From NCBI RefSeq assembly GCF_003351025.1, contig NZ_QPCG01000005.1, positions 443,165-507,164 on the forward strand: DNA of 64,000 nt. The letters run 5' to 3'. Source of the DNA: Mucilaginibacter endophyticus. GTDB lineage: Bacteria > Bacteroidota > Bacteroidia > Sphingobacteriales > Sphingobacteriaceae. The notes beneath the pieces were generated by a model. It saw nothing but the letters and a program-made list of their open reading frames with translations, was not told the DNA's origin and made no database searches. Shown in pieces: positions 53,900 through 62,949 of this stretch. Every line of letters starts with the position of its first letter. Position 1 is the first letter of the stretch. The position numbers and the translations under genes were made by a program.

Positions 53900-55795
53900 A
53901 TGAAAAAAACAACCATTATATCAACATTTGCACTCCTGTTAGTTACGGGGGCCTGCAAAAAAGACAGTGCCTTTTTGGATGTACCACCCAAGCAGGTGGT
54001 AACTTCAGATGTTGCATTCTCCGACCCCAACCTTGTACTTTCTATTCTTGCTGATTTATATAACCGTGTTTACGATTTTTCTGGTCTGGATAACGGCTGG
54101 GCTTCATTTGCTGATTTCAGCGAATCATTCCCTTCAGAAAACGGAAGCTATTATATAGTTCAGCGTACAGGCTGGGATTTTGGCTCATGGGGTACATGGG
54201 ATTATAAATATGTTCGCGATTTGAACTTATTTATTGAGCGTGCTACCGCTGCTACCAAATTAACCGACGCGCAAAAAAATCAATTTATTGCCGAAGGCCG
54301 TTTTTTACGTGCCCAGTATTATTTTGAGCTGGTTAAAAGAATGGGCGGTGTTCCTCTGATCACTAAATCGCTTACTTATGATTTTTCGGGTAACGTTGAA
54401 GCGTTGCAGATCCCGCGTGCAAAAGAGTCGGAAGTTTACGACTTTATCATCAGCGAGGCTGAAGCGATAAAAGGTTTGTTACCTGTTAACGTTTCTGAAA
54501 AATCAAGGGCAACCCCGGCTGCAGTATTAGCTATGGAATCAAGGGCCGCTTTATATGCTGCTTCAATAGCTAAGTATGGTGCAACAACACCACAGGTATC
54601 ATTGCCGGGCGGCGAGGTGGGCATACCTGCAAGTTCTGCTACAGGTTATTACACTAAAGCGCTTGCTGCCGCCAAAGAGATCATATCAGGCACAGCAGGT
54701 AATTATTCGCTTTACAAACAATTACCTGATTTAAGCGACAACTTTGCTAACTTGTTCCTTGATAAAAGCAGCTCGGAGTCAATCTGGGTTGAGGATTTCA
54801 AAGCTAATGGTGGTAAAACGCACGGTTTCACCACTAACGACCAGCCTTTCTCAATTTCGGACGAAGGTTTGGACGCGGGTAGGTTAAACCCATCGTTAAA
54901 CCTGGTTGAGGCGTTTGAAAAGCTTGACAATTCATATGCTCCAATGGCAACTAAAGATGGTGCAGGCGATCCTATTTACTATACCGATCAATTAGATATG
55001 TTTGCGGGCCGCGATGCAAGATTGGCCGGTACTGTATTGTTACCAAACGGATTATTTAAGGGTAAACGTACCGAAGTATATGCAGGTTATCAATTGGGTA
55101 ATGGTACAGTTATATCAAGCAGCGATGCTACCATTACACAGGATGTTCCGGGCTTAGGCAAGGTACAGGTAGTGGGTAAAGATGGGCCGGTTAACGGTGC
55201 TGAGTTCCGTACTCAAACCGGTTTCTATATCCGTAAATACCTTGATCCAACTGTAGGTTCTGGTCGTCGCGGTCGTGGTAGTGATGTTAACTTTATCCGT
55301 TACCGTTACGCTGAAGTGTTATTGAACGCCGCCGAAGCAGATGCTGAATTAGGCAATTATGCAGAGGCTTCAGGTTATATTAACCAAGTGCGTTTAAGGG
55401 CTGGCCTTACCACGCCATTGGTGCTTACCGCAGCTAATTATTTTGACCGTATTGTTCATGAACGCCGTGTTGAACTTGCTTTTGAAGGACACACTTTATT
55501 TGATATGAAACGCTGGAGAATTGCTGATGCCGTTTGGGATGGTAACTCAATGTCAGTTGCCGATCTGGTTGCTAACATTGGTAAGGCCACTAAACGCAGC
55601 ACACAACCTTTCGGCTTGTGGCCATATAAATATTACAATCCGGGTAATGCTAACAACGGAAAGTGGATATTTAAAGAAACAAAACCTTCGCCGGTAACAG
55701 GTTCAAACAGGTTCCTGTTGGGTAACTACTATTCACGTATTGGTGACGATGTAATAGCAGCCAACCCGAAAATTGTTAAACAACCAAATCAATAA
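53900..55795 (+). CDS. susD: SusD/RagB-family glycan-binding lipoprotein
   Basis: 631 residues. Lipoprotein signal with Cys19 in TGACKKD. TPR-type helical fold with typical blocks FIAEGRFLRAQYYFELVKRMGGVPL, split at about 130-155, and the C-terminal RYRYAEVLLNAAEADAELG and HERRVELAFEGHTLFDMKRW. It caps the SusC barrel and presents glycan for import. Second gene of the PUL operon. Confidence 0.96.
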   Translation: MKKTTIISTFALLLVTGACKKDSAFLDVPPKQVVTSDVAFSDPNLVLSILADLYNRVYDFSGLDNGWASFADFSESFPSENGSYYIVQRTGWDFGSWGTWDYKYVRDLNLFIERATAATKLTDAQKNQFIAEGRFLRAQYYFELVKRMGGVPLITKSLTYDFSGNVEALQIPRAKESEVYDFIISEAEAIKGLLPVNVSEKSRATPAAVLAMESRAALYAASIAKYGATTPQVSLPGGEVGIPASSATGYYTKALAAAKEIISGTAGNYSLYKQLPDLSDNFANLFLDKSSSESIWVEDFKANGGKTHGFTTNDQPFSISDEGLDAGRLNPSLNLVEAFEKLDNSYAPMATKDGAGDPIYYTDQLDMFAGRDARLAGTVLLPNGLFKGKRTEVYAGYQLGNGTVISSSDATITQDVPGLGKVQVVGKDGPVNGAEFRTQTGFYIRKYLDPTVGSGRRGRGSDVNFIRYRYAEVLLNAAEADAELGNYAEASGYINQVRLRAGLTTPLVLTAANYFDRIVHERRVELAFEGHTLFDMKRWRIADAVWDGNSMSVADLVANIGKATKRSTQPFGLWPYKYYNPGNANNGKWIFKETKPSPVTGSNRFLLGNYYSRIGDDVIAANPKIVKQPNQ

Positions 55796-55814
55796 GAGTT
55801 AAAGAAAAGTGTTT

Positions 55815-56525
55815 ATGAAAATCAAGTTTCATCATATTTTAATAGGGCTTTTTCTTGCTGCCTCGGGCTGTAAGAAAGACAATTACGATGCGCCCACATC
55901 GAGACTGAGCGGTAGGTTGGTTTACAAAGGCGAAGCTATAAACGTTGAGTATAACGCTGTCCCTTACCAAATATATCAACCTGGTTTTGCAACAAAATCA
56001 GCCATACAGGGAACCTTTGATCCCGATGGTAATTACGCCCAGTTGTTATTTGACGGCACTTATAAGTTCACTATCCCTGCAAACCAGGGGCCGTTTATGT
56101 GGAAAGAGTTACCAGCCGGAACCCGCGATAGCTTAACGGTAAACTTAAAAGGCAGCCAGACAGTTGATATTGAGGTAACTCCTTATTATTTGGTGCAAAA
56201 TGCCAAGTTTGCAGCTACCGGCAGAAAGGTAACTGCTACTTTCGATATACAGAAAGTAATTACGGATGCCAACGCTAAGAATATCGACCATGTTTACTTA
56301 TATGTGAATAAAACACAGTTTGTTTCGGGCGGCTACCGTTTGGGCGATGGCGATCCGCCATCAATTGCCGGCTCTGCTATTACAGGCATGAATAACCTCA
56401 GCCTGAGTTTTGATGTACCCAATATTGTTCCTACTCAAAACTATGTATTTGCACGTGTAGGCCTAAAGATTGCCGGAGTTGAAGATTTGATCTTCTCACC
56501 GGTATCAAAAGTAACTTTACAATAA
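55815..56525 (+). CDS. DUF3823 surface lipoprotein, probable glycan-binding accessory protein
   Basis: 236 residues from the ATG at 55815; a GTG two codons earlier (55809) is less likely. Lipoprotein signal with a Cys in AASGCKKD. Two all-beta domains: an N-terminal DUF3823-type domain (TSRLSGRLVYKGEAI, TYKFTIPANQGPF) and a second one from about 125. Such proteins commonly follow susD and occupy the place of SusE/SusF. No catalytic residues. The terminator at 56532-56563 closes the susCD unit. Confidence 0.85.
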   Translation: MKIKFHHILIGLFLAASGCKKDNYDAPTSRLSGRLVYKGEAINVEYNAVPYQIYQPGFATKSAIQGTFDPDGNYAQLLFDGTYKFTIPANQGPFMWKELPAGTRDSLTVNLKGSQTVDIEVTPYYLVQNAKFAATGRKVTATFDIQKVITDANAKNIDHVYLYVNKTQFVSGGYRLGDGDPPSIAGSAITGMNNLSLSFDVPNIVPTQNYVFARVGLKIAGVEDLIFSPVSKVTLQ

Positions 56526-56531
56526 TTTACC

Positions 56532-56563
56532 GGCCCCTGCCGTAGCGGTGGGGGCCTTTTTTA
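56532..56563 (+). terminator. Terminator after susC-susD-DUF3823
   Basis: GGCCCC paired with GGGGCC around TGCCGTAGCGGTG, followed by a run of six T. It implies that the glycosidase genes downstream have another promoter or depend on read-through. Confidence 0.8.
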
Positions 56564-56614
56564 TGTGCTGCATAATTCTAATTAATATAATAACCCATAT
56601 CTGCTTTTTTACTA

Positions 56615-58456
56615 ATGAAGAAACTATCGCTTTGCCTGTCTCTTTTTATTTCTACCTATCTATCTGCCAATGCACAGCAAGGCGAATGGCATTTGATAAA
56701 AGACAAGATCACCACCCCATGGGCCGAAAAAGTTGACCCAAAAGCACCGCTTCCTGAATATCCGCGTCCGCAAATGGTGCGTGGCAACTGGCAAAACCTG
56801 AATGGTTTATGGAACTATGCCATAGTACCTAAAGCTACTATAGGGCCGGCAAAATATGATGGAAAGATCCTGGTGCCTTTCGCGGTTGAATCGGCGCTAT
56901 CTGGTGTTGGTAAAACTGTTGGTAAGGATAGCATGTTGTGGTATAAAACAACAATCAGCTTAAACAAAACATTAAAAGGTAAAGACGTACTGCTGCATTT
57001 TGGCGCGGTTGACTGGCGTACCGAAGTATTTGTAAACGGTAAAAGCGCCGGCGTCCATGAAGGCGGCTTTGATCCTTTTACGTTCAACATTACCCCTTAT
57101 TTAAAAGGCGGTTCAAAACAAGATATTACCGTGAGCGTATGGGATCCGACTGATGATGGTCCGCAGCCGCGTGGTAAACAAGTGAAAAAGCCCGAAGGTA
57201 TCTGGTATACTCCGGTTACCGGTATCTGGCAAACTGTTTGGCTGGAAGGCGTAGCTAAAACGCACATTGAAGCCACCAAACAAACCCCCAACATTGACGA
57301 TCACACACTATCGGTATCTGCCGAAGTTTCAAATAGCCAGCCGGGCGATAAGCTGAAGATCAGCGCCTGGAACGGCAAAACCCTCGTATCCGAAAAAACA
57401 ATTGACGCCGGCGAAACCGCCGTGTTGGATATTAAAGATCAGCACTTATGGTCAACCACCGATCCGTTTTTGTATGACCTGAAAGTTGCCGTTATCCGCA
57501 ACAACAAAGCGGTTGACGAAATAGGCAGCTACTTTGCCATGCGTAAAATTTCGCTTGGCCCTGATGCCAACGGTATTCAGCGCATGTTGCTGAACAACAA
57601 ATTTGTGTTTCAGTATGGCCCGCTTGATCAGGGCTGGTGGCCGGATGGTTTATACACCCCGCCAACTTATGAGGCCATGAGCTTTGATATCGATAAGCTT
57701 AAAGAAATGGGCTTTAACATGATCCGCAAGCACATCAAAGTTGAACCGGCACGTTATTATGCTTATTGCGATAAAACAGGTATGCTGCTGTGGCAGGATA
57801 TGCCAAGCGGCGATTTAGGTAACCATTGGGAAAACCGCCCGGGTGTGCTTGACCGCGCTACCGATAAAGACCGTACTCCTGAATCTGAAGGATACTACCG
57901 CAAAGAATGGAACGCTATCATCAACTCGTTATATAACTATCCTTGTATTGTAGTCTGGACTCCGTTTAATGAGGCCTGGGGTCAGTTTAAAACCGTTGAG
58001 ATTACCGAGTGGACCGAGAAAAAAGATCCATCACGTTTGGTAAACAGCGCCAGCGGCGGTAACTTTTATGATACCGGTAACATTGTCGATCTGCACAATT
58101 ATCCACACCCGGCTATGCCGCGTCCGGAGATTTTCGGTAAAACCAAAGCCGTTGTACTGGGCGAGTTTGGCGGTCTTGGCTGGCCTGTAGATGGCCACAC
58201 CTGGCAGGCAAACAAAAACTGGGGCTACCAAAACTTTAAAAATGGCGACGACCTGTTTAAAAGGTATTCAACCTTTACCGATAGGTTGCAGGAACTGATT
58301 AAAGTGGGCCTTTCGGCAGCAGTATATACACAAACAACAGATGTGGAAGGTGAAGTGAACGGCTTCATGACTTACGACCGTAAGGTGATTAAAATGCCTG
58401 TTGAATTGTTACAAAAAGCCAACAGTAAACTATACGATCCGGCGTTGGTGAAATAA
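56615..58456 (+). CDS. GH2 family glycosidase
   Basis: 613 residues, signal peptide to about residue 20 (SANAQ). Jelly-roll sugar-binding domain (about 55-215), Ig-like domain (about 215-310), TIM barrel with acid/base Glu453 in TPFNEAWGQF and nucleophile Glu517 in VLGEFGGLGW. It lacks the extra C-terminal domain of its paralogue at 38567. Activity is probably beta-galactosidase-like or on an arabinopyranoside; not decidable here. It begins the enzyme part of the PUL, 11 bases before the GH127 gene. Confidence 0.9.
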   Translation: MKKLSLCLSLFISTYLSANAQQGEWHLIKDKITTPWAEKVDPKAPLPEYPRPQMVRGNWQNLNGLWNYAIVPKATIGPAKYDGKILVPFAVESALSGVGKTVGKDSMLWYKTTISLNKTLKGKDVLLHFGAVDWRTEVFVNGKSAGVHEGGFDPFTFNITPYLKGGSKQDITVSVWDPTDDGPQPRGKQVKKPEGIWYTPVTGIWQTVWLEGVAKTHIEATKQTPNIDDHTLSVSAEVSNSQPGDKLKISAWNGKTLVSEKTIDAGETAVLDIKDQHLWSTTDPFLYDLKVAVIRNNKAVDEIGSYFAMRKISLGPDANGIQRMLLNNKFVFQYGPLDQGWWPDGLYTPPTYEAMSFDIDKLKEMGFNMIRKHIKVEPARYYAYCDKTGMLLWQDMPSGDLGNHWENRPGVLDRATDKDRTPESEGYYRKEWNAIINSLYNYPCIVVWTPFNEAWGQFKTVEITEWTEKKDPSRLVNSASGGNFYDTGNIVDLHNYPHPAMPRPEIFGKTKAVVLGEFGGLGWPVDGHTWQANKNWGYQNFKNGDDLFKRYSTFTDRLQELIKVGLSAAVYTQTTDVEGEVNGFMTYDRKVIKMPVELLQKANSKLYDPALVK

Positions 58457-58467
58457 TATCTTTACGT

Positions 58468-60540
58468 ATGACTATCAAAAACAGTATAAAACTAATGCGC
58501 AGGGAGGTTTGTCTTTCAGTGGCTATGATATGTGCGGGCTTCGCAACAGCAAGTGCCCAGGGAGTGAAGGCAACAACGGTTACAACAGTTGATAACAAAA
58601 GCGCCAATGCCTTTTATGTAAATAACCGCGCCCCGCTGCAAAGACAATATTTTGCCAAATTGCCTACCGGCAGCATTGAAGCCGGCGGCTGGTTAAAGAA
58701 AATGCTGGAGCTGCAACGTGATGGCTTAACCGGTAACCTGGGCGAGATAAGCGTATGGCTTTCAAAAACCAATAATGCCTGGCTTAATAAAGAGGGTAAA
58801 GGCGAATACGGTTGGGAAGAGTTGCCTTACTGGCTAAAGGGCTATGCCGATATTGCCTACACGCTGAAGGATAAAAAGATGATAGCCGAAACCAAATTCT
58901 GGATTGATGCTGTGCTAAATAACCAGCGTGATAATGGCGATTTCGGTCCGGCGGTTGAGCACAATGGTAATCGCGATTTGTGGACTAACATGCCAATGTT
59001 GTGGTGCCTGCAATCATATTACGAGTACACTAAAGACCCGCGCGTTATTCCTTTCATGACCAAGTACTTTAAATATGAGCTATCGGTACCTGATAGCAAA
59101 TTTTTAAAGGATTACTGGGAAAACAGCCGCGGCGGCGATAACATGCTGAGTGTATACTGGTTGTACAACCGCACCGGCGATAAGTTTTTGCTTGACTTAG
59201 CTACCAAACTTGATAAAAATACTGCAGACTGGCGCCAGGCTAATAACCTGCCCAACTGGCATAACGTTAACGTAGCGCAATGTTTCCGCGAACCTGCAAC
59301 TTATTATCTGCAAAGCCATGATAAAAAAGATCTGGATGCTACTTACAACAATTTTAAACTCATCCGTGATATTTACGGCCAGGTTCCGGGCGGTATGTTT
59401 GGTGCCGATGAAAATGCCCGTAAAGGTTATGACGATCCACGCCAGGCAGTAGAAACCTGTGGTTTGGTAGAGCAAATGACATCCGACCAGATGTTGCTGG
59501 GCAATACCGGCGATCGTTTCTGGGCCGAAAATTGTGAGGATGTTGCTTTCAATACTTTCCCGGCTGCCTTCATGCCCGATTACCGTGCTTTGCGTTATTT
59601 AACCGCACCTAACATGGTAGTGAGCGATGGTAAAAACCATCATCCGGGTATAGCCAATGAAGGTCCGTTTTTAATGATGAACCCATTTGGTAGCCGTTGC
59701 TGCCAACATAATCATGCCGCCGGCTGGGTATATTATGCCGAAAACAGCTGGATGGCTACTCCCGATAATGGTATAGCCGCCTTGCTTTACACCGAAGGTA
59801 AGGTTAACGCGAAGGTTGGCAACGGTACTGCGGTAAGCATTGCCGAAACAAGTCATTACCCGTTCCAGGACCAGATCAACTTTACCCTTACTACTCCTAA
59901 AGCAGTTGATTTCCCGCTTTACCTGCGCATACCTGAATGGTGCAAAGGCGCATCTGTAAAAATAAATGGTGTTGCTGTAGATGTAAATACTTCAACAGGC
60001 GATTATATCCGTTTGGCAAAAAGCTGGAAAAACGGTGATAAGGTAACACTTCAACTACCGATGCAATTGAAAGTGCAGGAGTGGGCTAAAAACAAAAATA
60101 GCGTCAGTGTTAGCTACGGCCCGCTTACCTATTCATTGAAAATTGAAGAGCAATATACCAAGGGGGATAACCTGAAAGATGCCCAGGGCGATTCGCACTG
60201 GCAGCCTGGTGCCGATCCTCAGAAATGGCCGTCTTATAACATCTACGCGGCATCACCATGGAACTACGGTTTGCTGATAAATGAACAGCACCCTGAAAAA
60301 TCGATAGAAGTTATTCACCGCGCGTGGCCAAAAGATAATAATCCGTTCACCAATGCCAATGCCCCGATAGAGTTAAAGGCGAAAGGTAAACAGCTACCGG
60401 GCTGGAAAATTGACGAAACCGGTTTATGTGGTGTATTACCGCAAAGCCCTGTGAAAACAGAAGAGCCTGCTAAAGAGCTTACGCTGGTGCCTATGGGTGG
60501 TGCGAGGTTAAGGATTTCGGCTTTCCCGGTTACCGAATAA
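58468..60540 (+). CDS. GH127-family beta-L-arabinofuranosidase
   Basis: 690 residues, signal peptide to about residue 31. It belongs to the former DUF1680 group. The zinc-thiolate active site of Bifidobacterium HypBA1 is recognisable: Glu329 and Cys331 in VETCGLVEQM and the pair Cys411-Cys412 in GSRCCQHN, where the first Cys is the expected nucleophile. Such enzymes remove beta-L-arabinofuranose, for example from pectic side chains or hydroxyproline arabinans (GH146 is closely related). Its stop codon overlaps the next ATG by one base (TAATG), so the two are coupled. Confidence 0.92.
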   Translation: MTIKNSIKLMRREVCLSVAMICAGFATASAQGVKATTVTTVDNKSANAFYVNNRAPLQRQYFAKLPTGSIEAGGWLKKMLELQRDGLTGNLGEISVWLSKTNNAWLNKEGKGEYGWEELPYWLKGYADIAYTLKDKKMIAETKFWIDAVLNNQRDNGDFGPAVEHNGNRDLWTNMPMLWCLQSYYEYTKDPRVIPFMTKYFKYELSVPDSKFLKDYWENSRGGDNMLSVYWLYNRTGDKFLLDLATKLDKNTADWRQANNLPNWHNVNVAQCFREPATYYLQSHDKKDLDATYNNFKLIRDIYGQVPGGMFGADENARKGYDDPRQAVETCGLVEQMTSDQMLLGNTGDRFWAENCEDVAFNTFPAAFMPDYRALRYLTAPNMVVSDGKNHHPGIANEGPFLMMNPFGSRCCQHNHAAGWVYYAENSWMATPDNGIAALLYTEGKVNAKVGNGTAVSIAETSHYPFQDQINFTLTTPKAVDFPLYLRIPEWCKGASVKINGVAVDVNTSTGDYIRLAKSWKNGDKVTLQLPMQLKVQEWAKNKNSVSVSYGPLTYSLKIEEQYTKGDNLKDAQGDSHWQPGADPQKWPSYNIYAASPWNYGLLINEQHPEKSIEVIHRAWPKDNNPFTNANAPIELKAKGKQLPGWKIDETGLCGVLPQSPVKTEEPAKELTLVPMGGARLRISAFPVTE

Positions 60541-61580
60541 TGAGAAATACATTCATGATAAAAGGAATAGTATGCGGTTTAATGATGATGGTTGGTTTTA
60601 CTGCACTGGCACAGGATGCCGCGGTTAAAAATCAGCCGCCATCGCCGCTGTACCGCGACCCGATTTACGATGGCGCTGCCGATCCGGTATTAGTTTATAA
60701 CAAAGCCGAAAAGGAATGGACAATGTTATACACCCAACGCCGGGCCAATGTACAATCGCCGGGTGTGGCATTTTGTTATGGTACCGCCATTGGCGTTGCT
60801 ACTTCAAAAGATCATGGGCACACCTGGGTATACCGTGGTGCCCTGAACCTGGAACATGAGCGTGGGCAAAATACCTTTTGGGCTCCCGATGTGGTTTTCG
60901 ACAAAGGCATATACCACATGTTTGTAGTATATATCCCCGGAGTGTACAGCCAGTGGGGAGGCGATTCGCACCTGGTGCATTATACCAGTAAAAACCTGTG
61001 GGACTGGAAATATGAAGGCCCGTTGAATTTGCCCGATCATAACATCATCGACCCAACACTCATGAAACTGCCCGACGGTAAATGGCACATGTGGTACAAG
61101 GATCAAAAACTGGGCAGCATTACCATGACCGCCGAAAGTAATGATTTGGTGAACTGGAAAGCGGAAGATAAGCCCGCTATTGAAGGGCGCGCACATGAGG
61201 GCCCCAAAATCTTCCGGTTTAAGGATTATTACTGGATGATAACCGACGAGTGGCAAGGTCAGCGTGTTTACCGCTCAAAAGATGCTAAAACCTGGGAACA
61301 TCAGGGTTTGGTGCTGGATAAGCCCGGTCACCGGCCGGAGGATACGCCAACAGGGGCTCATGCCGATGTGGTGGTAAGTGAAGGCCACGCCTATATCATT
61401 TACTTTACCCATCCCGGTCGTAAAAAGCATTTTGAAGATGGTGGCCTTGATGCCGATGGCGCATACAGTTACACAACCAAACGCACATCCATCCATGCCG
61501 CCGAACTGGAGTTTAATGGTGAAACTTTGGTTTGTGACAGGGATAAGCCATTTAGTTTTTGGCTGGCCGACGTAAAATAA
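60540..61580 (+). CDS. GH43-like exported glycosidase
   Basis: 346 residues, signal peptide to about residue 25 (TALAQ). Five-bladed-propeller layout with Asp48 in GAADPVLVY, Asp171 in IIDPTLMKL and Glu220 in AHEGPKIFRF as the likely base, pKa modulator and acid. It is distant from the endo-arabinanase at 36050 and could be an exo-arabinosidase or galactosidase of a GH43 subfamily. Translationally coupled to GH127. Confidence 0.82.
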   Translation: MRNTFMIKGIVCGLMMMVGFTALAQDAAVKNQPPSPLYRDPIYDGAADPVLVYNKAEKEWTMLYTQRRANVQSPGVAFCYGTAIGVATSKDHGHTWVYRGALNLEHERGQNTFWAPDVVFDKGIYHMFVVYIPGVYSQWGGDSHLVHYTSKNLWDWKYEGPLNLPDHNIIDPTLMKLPDGKWHMWYKDQKLGSITMTAESNDLVNWKAEDKPAIEGRAHEGPKIFRFKDYYWMITDEWQGQRVYRSKDAKTWEHQGLVLDKPGHRPEDTPTGAHADVVVSEGHAYIIYFTHPGRKKHFEDGGLDADGAYSYTTKRTSIHAAELEFNGETLVCDRDKPFSFWLADVK

Positions 61581-61614
61581 AATATCTACATAAATAAAGA
61601 GAATATAATTGGTT

Positions 61615-62751
61615 ATGCGGCAGATATTCATTTGGTTAATGGGTGTGTTTGCCCCGGTGATGGTTCTGGGGCAACACAATGCCGTTAATAATAAAACTAT
61701 TGCCTGGGATCAAACCACCCTAAAACAGGTGGGTAACAAAAATGGCAATTACGCCCGCATGATCCAGCTGAGTAATGGCAACCTGTTTTGCGTTTATGAA
61801 AATGCCGGTGGCGTTGAATGTATCGCAAGTAACGATCTTGGTAAAAGCTGGGATCAGCCTGTTGTAATTGCCAAACCTATGTTAGGCGTAAACATGGCAG
61901 TACCCGAAATATTGGAACTGAAAGATCACTCCTTACTGGCATCATACAACCCACGCCCGCATAAGGTGAACGGCGGCTGGGATACCACAAAACACTTTGC
62001 CATCTGCACAAAAAAGAGCTATGATCAAGGCAAAACATGGAAGGACGAGCGCCTGATTTACGAAGCCCATTACAACTTTGATGATGGCTGCTGGGAACCT
62101 TCCCAAATTCAGTTGCCATCTGGCGAGATTCAATTGTTCTTTTCAAACGAGGGTGTTTATACCAAATCAAACGAGCAAAATATTTCCATATTCCGTTCAA
62201 AGGATAATGGCTTAAACTGGACAAAGCAGCCCGAAATAGTGTCCTTCAGGCCAAATCACCGGGATGGTATGCCGGTGCCGGTTATCCTGAAAGAGAAAAA
62301 TGAGATCGTATTTTCGATAGAGGATAACGCCGGAGCAACTTTCAAGCCGTCCATCATCCGTAACAGCATCGGCCAAAACTGGAAAAAAACGGTAGGCCCC
62401 GATGATGCCGAACGCACTTATGCGCTCACTCCCAAGCTGCCCGATACAGTTTATGCCGGAGCCCCTTATTTGAGGCAGCTCCATAGCGGCGAAACGGTGT
62501 TATCATATCAAAGTACTCAAAACCGCAACCATAACTGGGAGCAAGCCTGTATGCAGGTGGCTTTGGGTAACAGCAATGCTAAAGATTTTGTAAGTGTGCC
62601 AACGCCATTTGATATTCCGCTCAACAAACACGGATTGTGGAATGCGTTGTGTGTGCTTAATGATGATAGCATTATTGCGTTAACATCAACCAATGCGTTT
62701 GGAAAGGGAACAGAGATTTGGATGATAAAGGGGAGAGTGGTAAAGAAATAA
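61615..62751 (+). CDS. Sialidase-fold (GH93-like) exo-arabinanase candidate
   Basis: 378 residues from the ATG at 61615; a TTG two codons upstream opens the frame. Signal peptide to VLGQ. Six-bladed propeller with Asp-box type repeats (SNDLGKSWDQP, SYDQGKTWKDE, SKDNGLNWTKQ). Size and the conserved NYARMIQLSNGNL and CWEPSQIQLPSGEIQLFF fit GH93 exo-alpha-1,5-L-arabinanases, which release arabinobiose; other sialidase-fold activities are possible. Last gene of the compact enzyme cluster before the repeat. Confidence 0.78.
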   Translation: MRQIFIWLMGVFAPVMVLGQHNAVNNKTIAWDQTTLKQVGNKNGNYARMIQLSNGNLFCVYENAGGVECIASNDLGKSWDQPVVIAKPMLGVNMAVPEILELKDHSLLASYNPRPHKVNGGWDTTKHFAICTKKSYDQGKTWKDERLIYEAHYNFDDGCWEPSQIQLPSGEIQLFFSNEGVYTKSNEQNISIFRSKDNGLNWTKQPEIVSFRPNHRDGMPVPVILKEKNEIVFSIEDNAGATFKPSIIRNSIGQNWKKTVGPDDAERTYALTPKLPDTVYAGAPYLRQLHSGETVLSYQSTQNRNHNWEQACMQVALGNSNAKDFVSVPTPFDIPLNKHGLWNALCVLNDDSIIALTSTNAFGKGTEIWMIKGRVVKK

Positions 62752-62770
62752 GAGCAAAACAAAAAGTAAA

Positions 62771-62911
62771 TGTCATTTCGATAGAGCAGTGGAGGCTTGG
62801 AGCGCTGGGGCGAAAGAGAAATCTTGTACATTATGCAGAGTCAATAGCATGGCGTATAAGATTTCTCCTCACACCTCGCTCATAATCCCCCTCCGGTTCG
62901 TCGAAATGACA
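62771..62911. repeat. Interspersed palindromic element, GTCATTTCGA family, copy 2
   Basis: Same terminal ends (TGTCATTTCGATAGAGCAG and TCGTCGAAATGACA) and inner arms (GAAAGAGAAATCTT, AAGATTTCTCCTCAC) as the copy at 12801-12955; the centre and parts of the stem differ. It fills the gap before the last gene. Confidence 0.88.
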
Positions 62912-62949
62912 AATGGGTAAAACAGAATTAAACTATTAAATACATATAA

